Positions 1-9,292 of a stretch of DNA of 64,000 bases are shown here, piece after piece. Origin of the DNA: Chrysophaeum taylorii (Eukaryota; Sar; Pelagophyceae; Pelagomonadales; Pelagomonadaceae); the NCBI GenBank assembly GCA_029834535.1, contig JAQMWT010000427.1, positions 93,936 to 157,935 of the forward strand. The letters are read 5' to 3'. Each line of letters opens with the position of its first letter. Position 1 is the first letter of the stretch. A program made the translations under genes and the position numbers. Below the pieces are notes generated by a model. That model made no database searches and had not been told where the DNA came from. It saw only the letters and a list, made by a program, of their open reading frames with translations.

Positions 1-208
1 TTTTGGTCGCGGCGACGTAGGTCGAAGCCTGGTCCTGGGCCCCCCGAAGCAATCCATCGTTCGCGACCTCGCGCAACGTCCTCAGATTCTCGAGCTGCTG
101 CCGGATCTGCTGGCCCGTCCCTGCTTCGCGACACACCCCCTGGACGTACTCCTCGGCCTCGAACTGCGCGTGGGCGAAGATTCGGAGCTCGGGAGCGAGC
201 CGAGCCAT
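1..208 (-). CDS. N-terminal fragment of a possible tethering-complex (Vps51/Exo84-like) protein, partial
   Basis: An open frame on the minus strand begins at an ATG (206-208) and runs off the left edge of the window. The 69 visible residues start MARLAPELRIFAHAQFEAEE and contain a FEAEEYVQ block followed by a helical stretch rich in Gln, Leu and Arg. This resembles the N-terminal helix of Vps51/Exo84/COG-type vesicle-tethering subunits, where a 'F-x-x-E-x-Y-V' motif precedes coiled coil. The assignment rests on a weak pattern and could be wrong. The gene is head to head with the acidic protein gene that starts at 323, so both would share the 114-bp gap as promoter. No intron is visible in this part. 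Confidence 0.4.
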   Translation of the reverse strand, partial: MARLAPELRIFAHAQFEAEEYVQGVCREAGTGQQIRQQLENLRTLREVANDGLLRGAQDQASTYVAATK

Positions 209-322
209 ACTGTAGTACTAGTAGTACTAGTACTAGTAGTAGTACTGCCTGCGTCGTCGTCACCGAACAACAAGAACGGACCGATATCTCTCTCTCTCTC
301 TCTCGTCTTCATCATCATCATC
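209..322. promoter_or_regulatory. Short bidirectional promoter region with TAGTAC repeats
   Basis: This gap separates two divergent start codons. It holds a run of overlapping palindromic TAGTAC/GTACTA units (about 211-246), a CT dinucleotide run (about 285-304) and an ATC run just before the + strand ATG. No TATA box is evident. A shared promoter is inferred from the layout only. Confidence 0.35.
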
Positions 323-2574
323 ATGGAGTGGAAGGTGGGCCAGCGGTGCGCGATCGTGGACACGGCCAACGTGCTCGCGCGATGCCCCGAGCTCGTCGGG
401 TCGATCGGGGAGATTCGCGCGCTCCCGAAACCCCCGAGCAAGTGGATCGACGTGCTCGTGTGCGACGGACGCGTCTTGAAGCTCCAGCCCTCGGCGCTGC
501 AGGCCGTGTCGACGAGCCGCAGCAGCGCGACGGCGTTTTCGCGCGAAGAGGACGTCGAGTCGGACGACGAGAATTCGACGAAAATGTCCCACGCCCAGTC
601 CCTCAAGAAGGGGACCCAGGTGACGATCCATCGCACGGAGAACGTGCAGCAGCGCGCGCCGCACCTCATCGGACGCGTCGGCACTATTAAAGAGGTTCCC
701 CAGCACCCGAACACCTGGTTCAAGGTGCAGTTTGCCGACCGCCGCGTCTGCACTTTCCGACCCTCGGCGCTCCGACGCGTCGACGACGCCTCGGCCTCGG
801 TCGACGCGTCCTCGGAGAGCGCGACGCCCGTCGCGCCGGCGCCCGCCCCGGCGCAAAAGCCGACGCGCGGAGGCAAGCCCGGCGGCAAGCCCGGGGCGGC
901 GAAGCGCGCCGCCCAGGCCGCCGCCGCCCAGGCCGCCGCCGCCCAGGCCGCCGCCGCCGAGAAGGACGACGAAGAGGACGAGGGGGACCGGCGCCCCGCG
1001 GCCAAGGACCGCGCGCTCCGCCTTTTGTCGTCGGTCGACGCCGACAAGTGGGTGGGCATGTACGTGAAAATTCGCGTCGGCCGCCTCGGCGGCACGATCG
1101 GGCGCATCATGCGCTCGGGAAACGGCTGGGTCCAGCTCCGGACGTTGCGCGGCGAAGTCGCCAAGCGGGCCTACGAACTCGAGCTCGTCCCCGACGGGGA
1201 TCCGCTCCCGCGCCTCGACGACGACCCGACGCCGCCGCCGCCCGCGCCCCTCAAGGACCGCGCCCCGCCGCGGGCGCCCGCGCCCGCGCCGGCCGCTATC
1301 ATGTCGGCGACCAAGGCGACCACGAGAGGGGCGGCGCGCCAAAGCCAAAGGGGGGCCCGCAACCTCGAGGACGACGCCGACGCCGCCGCGTCTTCCTCAA
1401 AGGCGGGCGACGACGACGGCCTCTCCGACGCGGCCGCGGCGGCGGCTCCATCGACCACCACCGCTGCCGCCTCCGCCGAGACAAAGAAGAGCGCCGAGCC
1501 GCCCAAGCCCAAGCCGGGCGCCGACGCGAAATCAAACATCATGAGCCGCGGTCAGAGCGGTCGCGCGGGGTCCTCGTCGGCCAAGCAGTCGGCCTACCGC
1601 GACTCGGTCCGCAAGCACCTCGAGCGCCAGCGCGACAAGTTCAAAGACCGGCCAAACCTCGCCGAGTGGCTCGAAAGGCTCCAGGGCGGCCGCTGGGACT
1701 GCAACGAGAGCGCGGGGGGGGCCTACGTCGACGCCTACGCCGAAGATTCTCCGGGCGACGACGACGAGCGCGACGACGAATCTCCTTTGGTCGGACCGCG
1801 CTGGCTCCGCCGCGCGCGCCGCCGCGCCGCCGACGACCGCGCGGCCACCTCTCTTCCCGGGTGTCCTCTCTGTCGCGTCGAGAAGCTCGACGGACCCTGC
1901 TGGAACGAGCGCTGCCTCGCCTCGCCCGTCTACGCCCCTCTCTTCGACGACGCCAACGAGGAGGACTGGCGCCGGCCGACCGACACGCTCTCCAAGCGGC
2001 CCCACGCCTGCGACATCGTCGACTATCTCAGCAAGGCGCCGCGCGTCCAGCTCCCGGCACGTTCCGAGCCGAGGACCGACGACGGCAAGCAGTATCTCTA
2101 CCTCCAAGCTGACCTCTCGGACGTCGTCGCGCCGGAGCCTCCCCCCGAGTATCGCGCGATCGTCGCGAGGCTCGAGGCGGAGGACCGCGAGCGTGCCGAG
2201 GACGCGCGCGCGGCCGCCGAGGCGGCCGAGGCTGCGGCGGAGCGAGCCAGGGCCGCGGCGCCCGCGTCGTCTCCCGTTTCGCCGCAGCAGCAGCAGCCCG
2301 CGGACGCCGGCCTGAAGATGGCGGAGGACGACGACGCTCGGGCGGCGCCAACGCCCTCGGACGCCGCCGACGCCGCCGAGGTCCTTCCTCCGGCGGCAGC
2401 CGAGCACCCGTCGTCGTACCGGCAGCAGATGCCCGACGCTGTGACGACGGCGGCGGCGGCCGCCGCCGCGGCGGCGGCAGCGACGGCGGCGGCGGAGGCG
2501 GCGAAGCCCGCGGCCGCGAACGGGGACTACGACGTGCTCGAAACGAGAAACGATTACGGCGGCGGCCCATCCGC

Positions 2575-2608
<34 letters not shown>

Positions 2609-3673
2609 GATTCGCGGTTCGAGCGATTTGACGGACATCGAGAGATGAGCAAATTAGAGGGTCGGCACCTCGATATGAACAGCAACAAGCGGCCCCGCGA
2701 GTACGACGACGACGACGACGACGACGAGGACGACGAAGAAGAAGACGAAGAAGAAGACGAAGAAGAAGACGAAGAAGAAGAAGAAGATCCGGCCGCGACG
2801 CGCGGCGAGGACGGCGTTAAGAAGCCGCGGCGTGACTTGTACATTCCGCCAGACGCCGGTCGCGAAGAGTTTCGCCGCTACGCCAACGGCCAGGCCTTCT
2901 ACCCGCAGCACGAGGAGGAGGAGGAGGAGGACGAAGAGGACGAGGAGGACGAGGAGGACGAGGACGAGGACGAGATGCCGTCTTCCGAGTACCGGGGGTA
3001 CGACGGAGGCGGTCGCCACCCGGGGGAAATGCGCCGGTACGAAGACGACTACGACCAGCTCTACGAGCAGTCCTACTACCCGCCGACGATGCCGCCCCCC
3101 GCGCTGGCAGAGCACCGCGACGAGGGGTCGATGCCCCCTCCCGGAGCGCGCGAGAAGCTCGCTACGTCGGAAGACGAGGATCGTCGTCGCTACGAGGACG
3201 AGCAGCGCCGCCTCGAGGAAGACCGCCGCGCGCGACGAATGAGCGAGGAATCGGAACGATACGCGATGATGGCCGCCGCCGCCGCCGCCGCCTCGAGGGG
3301 GCCTCCCCCCGACAAGCAGGCCCCCTCGTCGCTCGGCAAGGATCTCCTGCAGCCGCGACCTTTTGCGCTACCGCCGCTCGAGGAGAGCCAGCGCCCCCAC
3401 CGTCCGCACCGCGGTCCACCCCTCGGCGTGGCTCTCGCCGACGACCACAAGCCGCAGTTTGCTTTGCCCCCCTCGGAGGAGGAGCTCCGTCAGCGCCTCG
3501 GAGACGCGCCCCTCGGCCGCGAACACGATCCCTCCTGGCCGCCCATGCCCCCCAAGATCTCCGGGCCGCAGATCTTCCCTCCGCAGCCCGCCCGCTTCCC
3601 GCCGCCCGCGGCCTCGGAGATCGTTGCCGATGCCGCCGACCACGAAACAACAGCCAACAAGCCATACAAGTAG
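323..3673 (+). CDS. Large acidic low-complexity protein with three SH3/KOW-like modules
   Basis: The protein is 1116 residues from the ATG at 323; this start is preferred because the first globular module (MEWKVGQRCAIVDTANV) begins there, although the frame is open further upstream. Three related beta-rich modules are visible. Two near residues 1-60 and 95-155 share the pattern 'G-x(n)-R-A/C-P-x-L-x-G-x-x-G-x-I-x-x-x-P' and end in F/L-x-P-S-A-L. A third, near 245-295, has VRVGRLGGTIG followed by SGNGWVQL. Around residues 530-570 a small Cys-rich segment (CPLC...GPCWNERC) may bind zinc. The rest is poly-Ala, poly-Asp/Glu (about 2704-2790 and 2910-2975) and Pro-rich sequence. This looks like a nuclear or chromatin-associated scaffold, but no family was recognised and the function is unknown. 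Confidence 0.75.
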
Positions 3674-4005
3674 CGTCTTCTTTTTGCAAGCCACCTCTCG
3701 TTCCTCCTTCTTTCTCGATCACTCTCTTTTTGGGTCGTATACTGTACTCTCGGTGGCGCCGAATTTTGGTGGTGGTGGTGGTGGTGGTGGGTGGTGCCTC
3801 GCCGTGTTTTTTTTGTTTGCGTTCTACTACTACGACTACTACGTAATACGGACGGAGTGGCGCTCTCTCTGATTAGAGAAAGGAAAGAAACCAAAAAAAC
3901 CACTTCCGCCGCGCGCAGAGGGGGAAGTTATGGGAAGGAGCGTTCTTCTTCTTCTTCTTCTTGTGTCGAGGATGGGCCTTACGACGCTGATAATAGTGGT
4001 GGGAT
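3674..4005. other. Intergenic stretch with GGT and CTT runs
   Basis: About 330 bp separate the stops of two convergent genes. The stretch contains a (GGT)n run (about 3767-3792), short CT/CTT runs and an A-rich segment, and no convincing coding sequence. It probably serves as the two 3' ends. Confidence 0.4.
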
Positions 4006-4534
4006 TCAGCCGTAGAGTTCCTGCGATTAGGAGAGAGTGAGCGGAAGAACAAAAAATTAGTCTCACGGAAACGGCGCTGGTGATCTTGCCGTCATCGCCG
4101 AGGGTGTGGACGAACTGCTCGGGGATCGGAACTTCGACCATCTCGTCTCCTTTGCCCATGTAGGTGATCTGGACGTCCGAGTGCTGCGCGGTCGAAAGCT
4201 GACACTTCTTGGCGTCGTCGCTCATCAAAAAAATATTACAACCGACAGTCTTGTCGACGCTCGCGCTCGGACAGGACCCGGAGACCTGAAACTGTATTTT
4301 TTTCGAGTTGGTGACTTCGACCGTCCCGACGACGTTCTCCATCAATACTTGGGTTTCGTCGCAGTTGTCGATGGCCACCGAGGCGACTTTTCCCTTGATG
4401 ATCACGGTGGCCTTGGCGCACTTGAAGATGTAGACGGTCTGGTGCAGCGCCGTGTCGGAAATCGTCACGGTGCCCGTCGCGCCATCGACGGTCCACTTCT
4501 TCGAGTCGGGAGACAGCACGGCTTCTCGGCTCAT
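4006..4534 (-). CDS. Stand-alone C-CAP/cofactor C-like domain protein
   Basis: Exon 1 (4534-4067) encodes 156 residues. A 46-bp intron (4066-4021, GTGAGA to CTAATCGCAG) joins it to a last exon (4020-4006) coding ELYG plus stop. The join is supported because cyclase-associated proteins end in a similar short strand (human CAP1 ends ...VTEIAG), and the product here ends AVSELYG. The 160-residue protein is all beta and matches the C-terminal actin-binding domain of CAP, with repeated short strands such as KWTVDGATG, VYIFKCAKATVIIKGK and VTNSKKIQFQ. The N-terminal cyclase-binding, helical and WH2 regions of full-length CAP are absent. It probably binds ADP-actin and assists nucleotide exchange, or acts in a tubulin-cofactor-C-like role; the domain is clear, the role is inferred. 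Confidence 0.85.
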
Positions 4535-4656
4535 GAATGAATGAATGATGATGTTCTGAAGAAGAAGAAGAAGAAGAAGGATTTGAAGGCTTTTTGAGTA
4601 GACGTCGTCGTCTGGTCCGGTGGGAATATCCTTAACGGATTCGCAGTTGAGGAGGC

Positions 4657-7128
4657 ATGACGCTGTTCGCGCTGGCTTTCGTCATCTCGGGGAGGAGGAC
4701 CCCCGTTGCCGTCGCGCCGCGGTACGCGGTGAACGCGTCGAACCGGCGGCAGCTCGTCGCCACCGCCGCCGCCGCAGTCGTGGTGGCGGTCCCGACGACC
4801 TTGGCGGCGGTCGGGGGGGAGCCGGAGAAAATCCTGTCGAACCCCGCGCTCGTGTGGCGCGAAGCCCAGAGCCTCAAGACTTGTGCGCCGTCGGTGGCAC
4901 GGCGGGTGTTCGGGGAGCGGTTCGTATCGTACCTGGCGCGGTTTTTGCTCGCGTACGACCGGGGATCGCGGCTCTTCTGGCGCGCGACGGCCGACGAAGT
5001 ACCGCTCGGCTGGGACGAACCTCGCGCCCGGCGGAAGCGCGCCGAGCAGTTCGCCGAGTTCGCCGCCTCGGTCGAGGCGGGGCTGTGTCCCTACGCGGAG
5101 AAGAGCGACGGGACCCAGCTTGGCGTCCGGCAGCTCGTGAGCCTGCTCCGGTCCCGGTACGGTCAACTCCCGGACGCGGCGCGCCAGCTCGCGTTATCCC
5201 TATCGCTCCTCGAGCCGCCCTACCAGCCGAACGACGCGATCGCCGCGCTGAGCGCCAAGGCCCAGAACGCCTCGGTCGTCGCGGTTTCGCTCGATGACCC
5301 GGGGGTGTTCGTGGGGACGAAGGCGGCCGTCGCGGACGCGACGCTTTTCGCGACGCTCGCCGCCCCGCCCGCGCTCGCGTCGTACGGCGGCTATTCTTCA
5401 AAACCCGCCACTTTCGGATCTCCGGTGGTCTTGCGACCGACCGGCCGCGTCGTCGGTTTTCGGGTCGAGGACGGCGGCTGCGGCTACGATCCGAACCGAC
5501 CCCCAGAGGTGCGCGTCGCGCCTCCCGTCGTCGGCGCCGAACAGACCGAGCGGGCGGCCGTCGGCCGCGCCGTCGTCGACGCCGCCCAGGGTCGCATCAG
5601 CCGCATCGTCGTCGAGGATTCGGGAGCAGGCTACGACGACGCCGATCCCGCGAGCGTCGAAATCGAACCCGCCCCCGACGCTTCTCGATGCGGCGCCGTC
5701 CCTTCCGCCACCGCTCTTCTCGAGTGGGAAATCGCGGCCGTCCGCGTCGACGACGCGACGAACTACGGCTACACGACCGCCCAGCCCCTCGATATTATCG
5801 TCCAAGGATTCGACGACAACATCCACGTCGCCCGGCCCCCAAAGCTCCGGGCTCTGCTGAGAATAGCGCGCCAGGACGACTCGACCCTCTCGACGCGATG
5901 GGCGCCGCGCGACGCCGCGAGCTCCTCGCTGACGGCGCTCTTATCGCCCTCGTTTGGCGTCCCGCTCTGGACGGGGACCTCCCACGCTTTTCCCGCGCGC
6001 GCCTTCGGCGCGATCCGCCCGGCCCGCGCCGTCAAGCGCGACGTCGACTTGACCGCCTGGCAGCTCGCCCGCCTCGCGATCGCGGGGGCTTTCTGCACCT
6101 CGGCCACGCGCGCGGCCCTGAACCCCCTCGAACTCGCCAAGACGCGCAAACAGGCTGGCCGCGAAAAAAAAAAAAAAGAAGAAGAAGGAGAAGCGAGGTG
6201 GGTCGGCGTCGACGCCAACGCCGCGTCCGGCGCGGCGCTCGGCGCCTGCTCCTTCGCGGTCTACGAGCTCCTGCGGCGCCAGATCCCTCGCCTCGCCCAG
6301 TCTTTAACCGGCGACCCCTCGCTCGCCGCCGCCTTCGAACTCCCCATTTCCCTCGCGGCCTCGGGCGGCGCCGTCTTAGTCGCCGCCGCCACCGTCGCGC
6401 CCTTCGAAGCCGCCAAGGTCCGCATCATGCTCGGAAACGTATCCTCGCTCGCGGCCGCCCTCGTCGACATCTACGACGCCGCGCCCGCGCCTCGCCTCCT
6501 CGGCCTCTGGTCTTCGTTCTGGCCTCTCGTCGCGCGAGAGCTCCCCTTCACCACGGCCAAACTCCTCACCTACTCCTCCGCGCAGGCGGCCCTCTTCGCC
6601 CTCCTTCCCGCCGCGAGGGAGCGACCCGTCGCCGCGCTCGCCGTTTCCTGCGTCAGCGGCGCCCTCGCCGGCGCGGCCGGCGCCGTCCTCTCCGCGCCCG
6701 CCGACGCCGTCGTCACCGAGCTCGCGACCGGCAACCACGGCACCGACATCAAACTCGCCCTCGCCGCTATTCTCGGACGAAACGTCGACGTCGACGAGGC
6801 CGCCCTTTCGAAGCACCACCACCACCGTTACCATTTTGAGAATTCCACGTCCGTCTCGCTCGACGACGCGCGCTCGGCAGATCTTCCATCCTCCTTTGAT
6901 GATGATCCCAGACAACAACAGCCGTGCCAAAACAACGACGACGTCCGCGCGGCGCTCCCTCGCCTCTTCGCGGGCGTTCAGGAGCGCATGCTCCTCTTCT
7001 CCATCGTCATCACGGTCCAGCTCGTCCTCTTTGATTTTTGTCGCTCGCTCCTCAAAGTTTCTCCGGACGACCTCGCCCTCTCCCTCGACATTTTCGCCGA
7101 TCGACTCTCCTTCTACGACTATATCTAG
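4657..7128 (+). CDS. Mitochondrial-carrier-family protein with long plastid-type N-terminal region
   Basis: The product is 823 residues. The N-terminus has a signal-peptide-like stretch (MTLFALAFVISG), a Pro/Arg segment, and a second hydrophobic stretch preceded by RRQ (RRQLVATAAAAVVVAVP), as in proteins sent into complex plastids. Residues about 55-255 are helical. Three copies of a beta repeat follow at roughly 264-291, 311-339 and 358-386, each with the pattern G-x-V/I-x-x-(F/I/V)-x-V-x-D-x-G-x-GY. The last 350 residues form a carrier domain with the three signature loops PLELAKTRKQ (about 488), PFEAAKVRIM (about 581) and PADAVVTELA (about 681). A Lys/Glu run encoded by a poly-A tract (about 6163-6190) interrupts the first repeat. 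It is probably a solute carrier of a plastid membrane; the substrate is unknown. Confidence 0.8.
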   Translation: MTLFALAFVISGRRTPVAVAPRYAVNASNRRQLVATAAAAVVVAVPTTLAAVGGEPEKILSNPALVWREAQSLKTCAPSVARRVFGERFVSYLARFLLAYDRGSRLFWRATADEVPLGWDEPRARRKRAEQFAEFAASVEAGLCPYAEKSDGTQLGVRQLVSLLRSRYGQLPDAARQLALSLSLLEPPYQPNDAIAALSAKAQNASVVAVSLDDPGVFVGTKAAVADATLFATLAAPPALASYGGYSSKPATFGSPVVLRPTGRVVGFRVEDGGCGYDPNRPPEVRVAPPVVGAEQTERAAVGRAVVDAAQGRISRIVVEDSGAGYDDADPASVEIEPAPDASRCGAVPSATALLEWEIAAVRVDDATNYGYTTAQPLDIIVQGFDDNIHVARPPKLRALLRIARQDDSTLSTRWAPRDAASSSLTALLSPSFGVPLWTGTSHAFPARAFGAIRPARAVKRDVDLTAWQLARLAIAGAFCTSATRAALNPLELAKTRKQAGREKKKKEEEGEARWVGVDANAASGAALGACSFAVYELLRRQIPRLAQSLTGDPSLAAAFELPISLAASGGAVLVAAATVAPFEAAKVRIMLGNVSSLAAALVDIYDAAPAPRLLGLWSSFWPLVARELPFTTAKLLTYSSAQAALFALLPAARERPVAALAVSCVSGALAGAAGAVLSAPADAVVTELATGNHGTDIKLALAAILGRNVDVDEAALSKHHHHRYHFENSTSVSLDDARSADLPSSFDDDPRQQQPCQNNDDVRAALPRLFAGVQERMLLFSIVITVQLVLFDFCRSLLKVSPDDLALSLDIFADRLSFYDYI

Positions 7129-7664
7129 GTCGGGACTGGCCATATCTGTCTGTCCCGGGGCCCTTGTTTCATAATATATTATTGTTTCGGTCGGTGGTGA
7201 CGCCGCATTAGTAGTAGTAGTGAGTGATGATTACCCCCACACTTTCTCTTTTTTTTTTTTCAAGCGCCAACTTGCTGCAGAATTCCTCGTCTTAGCTTCT
7301 CGGCCGGCCGGGGGCACTTGCTTTCATCATCGGCATCAGGTTTTCGTCGAATCGGACACCCACGTCGGAGCCGCCAGAAGTCGATATCGACGGTGTTTCT
7401 TCACAACAACAACAACAACAACAATGACGACATGGGCGGGTGGGCGAAAGTGACGACGTGGGCGACTGACTGACTGACTACTATCTGGGTGTGCATTTAT
7501 TATCTAAAAATTAACTGGGGTGGTGCACCACCACCACCGCGCTCTCGCCTCGCCCTTCGGTCGGTTCGCGCCTTAAATACCTGCTCCTGTACAGCAGTCC
7601 GCCTATCGACTGCCGACGAGGTCTCCTGGAATACACTAATATAAATGTAGGGCGGGGGCTACGA
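7129..7664. other. Intergenic region between convergent genes
   Basis: The 536 bp contain a TAGTAG run, a poly-T tract (about 7249-7260), an ACA run (about 7408-7425) and GACT repeats (about 7464-7480). I see no gene in it. Confidence 0.4.
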
Positions 7665-8619
7665 CTAAAGGAGCATGCCAAAGAGCTCGGAAAAGGGGGG
7701 GTAGCCATCGACGGCCATGTTGAGCGCGAAGCCAGGGAGGTCCTTGAGAAACTGGGCCGCGAGTTCGTGGGCCCTTTCGGGTCCAAGGATCGAGGCGCCA
7801 GTCGCGGCCTCGACGACACGAATGTCGTTGAGGTTCCGCGCGAGACCCCTAAAAAAGAGCTGGACGTCGGAGGTGGTGATTTTGTCGATGCCCTGAATAA
7901 CGTCGGCAGACATGTCGTCGATACCGACGTGCGTGACGTTGTGGGTTTCGTGCCTGATGGTCAACGTGCCCTTGTCGCAATCCGGCGGAAGAACTCGTTT
8001 GAAGTTGTAGGTCAACACGCAGACGGATTCGGCCATCAATTCCATCACGGCAACGAAATCGTGCTCGGCGAGCTGGTCGAGTGCGGCGTTGAGTTGGTCC
8101 TCGCCTGTAGGATAACGCTCGCACGTCAAGAAGTTCGACATCATATTTAGCGGGCAATAGCATCCGTAAAACTCGTCGAAATGGAGGTCCCCGCACTTGG
8201 ACCAGTCGTGACTGAGCCAGTCGAGGAGCGGCAGATCCTTTGGGAAAGCCCGAAACTTGTCGTGGCACATCATAAACTGCGAGAGCACGTGAGTCCGCGG
8301 GGTCCGAAGAAGCGTAACGAGAAACGACTTTGTATAATTCGTGTCGTAGCAGTCCGTCAAAGGCGTGCACGCGGAATCGAGGCAGACTTCCTTGCTTGCC
8401 GCCAATTCCAGTTGGCCGATAGATTTCATGATTCCGCCGCGAATTTCGTGCGAGAAGGACACGCCGCCTGCAAGGTTTCATTCATTCTTCATTCGGTGGG
8501 AAAGAAGACTCCGCACCAGTTTTTGGAATGTGGGCAACGTACACGGGCTCGAGATCCTGTCTCAAACGCATCACTGTCCGTCCCTCGGCGGCGGCCACCA
8601 AGATCAATGCGACCAGCAT
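7665..8619 (-). CDS. Secreted/Golgi sulfotransferase-family protein
   Basis: Two exons are needed. Exon 1 (8619-8517) starts MLVALILVAAAEG, a signal peptide or anchor, and ends in YVAHIPKTG. A 49-bp intron (8516-8468, GTGCGG to TTGCAG) follows, and exon 2 (8467-7665) continues GVSFSHEIRGG. The joined motif HIPKTGG is the 5'-phosphosulfate-binding loop for PAPS in the Sulfotransfer_2 and Gal-3-O-sulfotransferase families. TLLRTPRTHVLSQF matches the 3'-phosphate-binding region, which usually reads V-R-x-P-x-x-R. The total is 301 residues. Several Cys residues and two NxT sites (NYT, NVT) fit a lumenal enzyme. It should transfer sulfate from PAPS to a glycan; the acceptor cannot be told. Recovery of the intact loop across the intron is strong support for the gene model. 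Confidence 0.82.
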
Positions 8620-8639
8620 GTCCCTCGTCTTGAGCCCTT

Positions 8640-9256
8640 TCGGCCGTGCTCGTGACACTATCGACTCGGCTGCTGTGTTTGATGATGTGTACCTAACATT
8701 CCTAACGGGATTCCTAACACTACCGTGATATTAAAAGGGCGATATGAATGAAACAAGTTGAATACATACTGTTAAGGTCAATGATGATTTGAGATGATAT
8801 AAGTTGCGAGAATGTTTTTTTTTTCTTCTAGCCTATAGATACTCAAGTAGTAGTACTAACTATCCTGTTGTTGATGGAATCAACAGCTACAAATCTCGAA
8901 TAATCCGAGCGGCAACGTCTATGACGCTAGCCGTTGAAAATAGCAAAATAGTACAAAAAACACAAACGATCGGTTTGCATAGATATATATCTAAACGTTA
9001 ATTGCACGTTTGAGCAAGGTTCCCACTTCGTTGAAGATTTTACCCTTCAACGAAGGCTCAAACCCTTGAACGGTCCAAAAATTAACAACCGTACGCTCAT
9101 GTTTGAGCAAAAGGTTGAAAAAGGCTTGAAGAATTTAATTGTGAACTTTGAATATTCGTAGCAAAGCTTCAAACCTCTTCGCTCCGTCCGTCCGTCCGTC
9201 CGTCTACTACTTGTAAAAAAAAACTCAATTCACGGAGCGAGAAATTAGCCCCCCCA
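8640..9256. other. AT-rich intergenic region with inverted-repeat fragments
   Basis: No coding sequence is visible. Near 8870 a short palindrome (TGTTGAT...ATCAACA) matches ones near 13940-13985, and near 9010-9110 there are inverted TTGAGC/GCTCAA units. At 9172-9205 there is a run of CCGT. This looks like decayed mobile-element sequence. Confidence 0.35.
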
Positions 9257-9292
9257 TCAACAAACAGCCCCAGCGTCCCCTTTTGGCGGAAA
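9244..9292 (-). repeat. Dispersed repeat fragment at the 3' end of the oxidase gene
   Basis: Read on the minus strand, the stretch GGGCTGTTTGTTGATGGGGG followed by GCTAATT matches 12430-12455 on the plus strand almost exactly. The segment covers the last codons and stop of the flavoprotein gene. Confidence 0.6.

Noticed and set aside
82-1348. Long minus-strand open frames opposite the acidic protein gene
   Set aside because: They are Arg/Ser-rich mirror images of GC-rich, repetitive coding sequence on the other strand and show no domain.
1532-2844. Minus-strand frames with poly-Ser and poly-Val runs
   Set aside because: These runs come from the complement of poly-Ala and poly-Asp/Glu codons. 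The + strand frame has recognisable modules.
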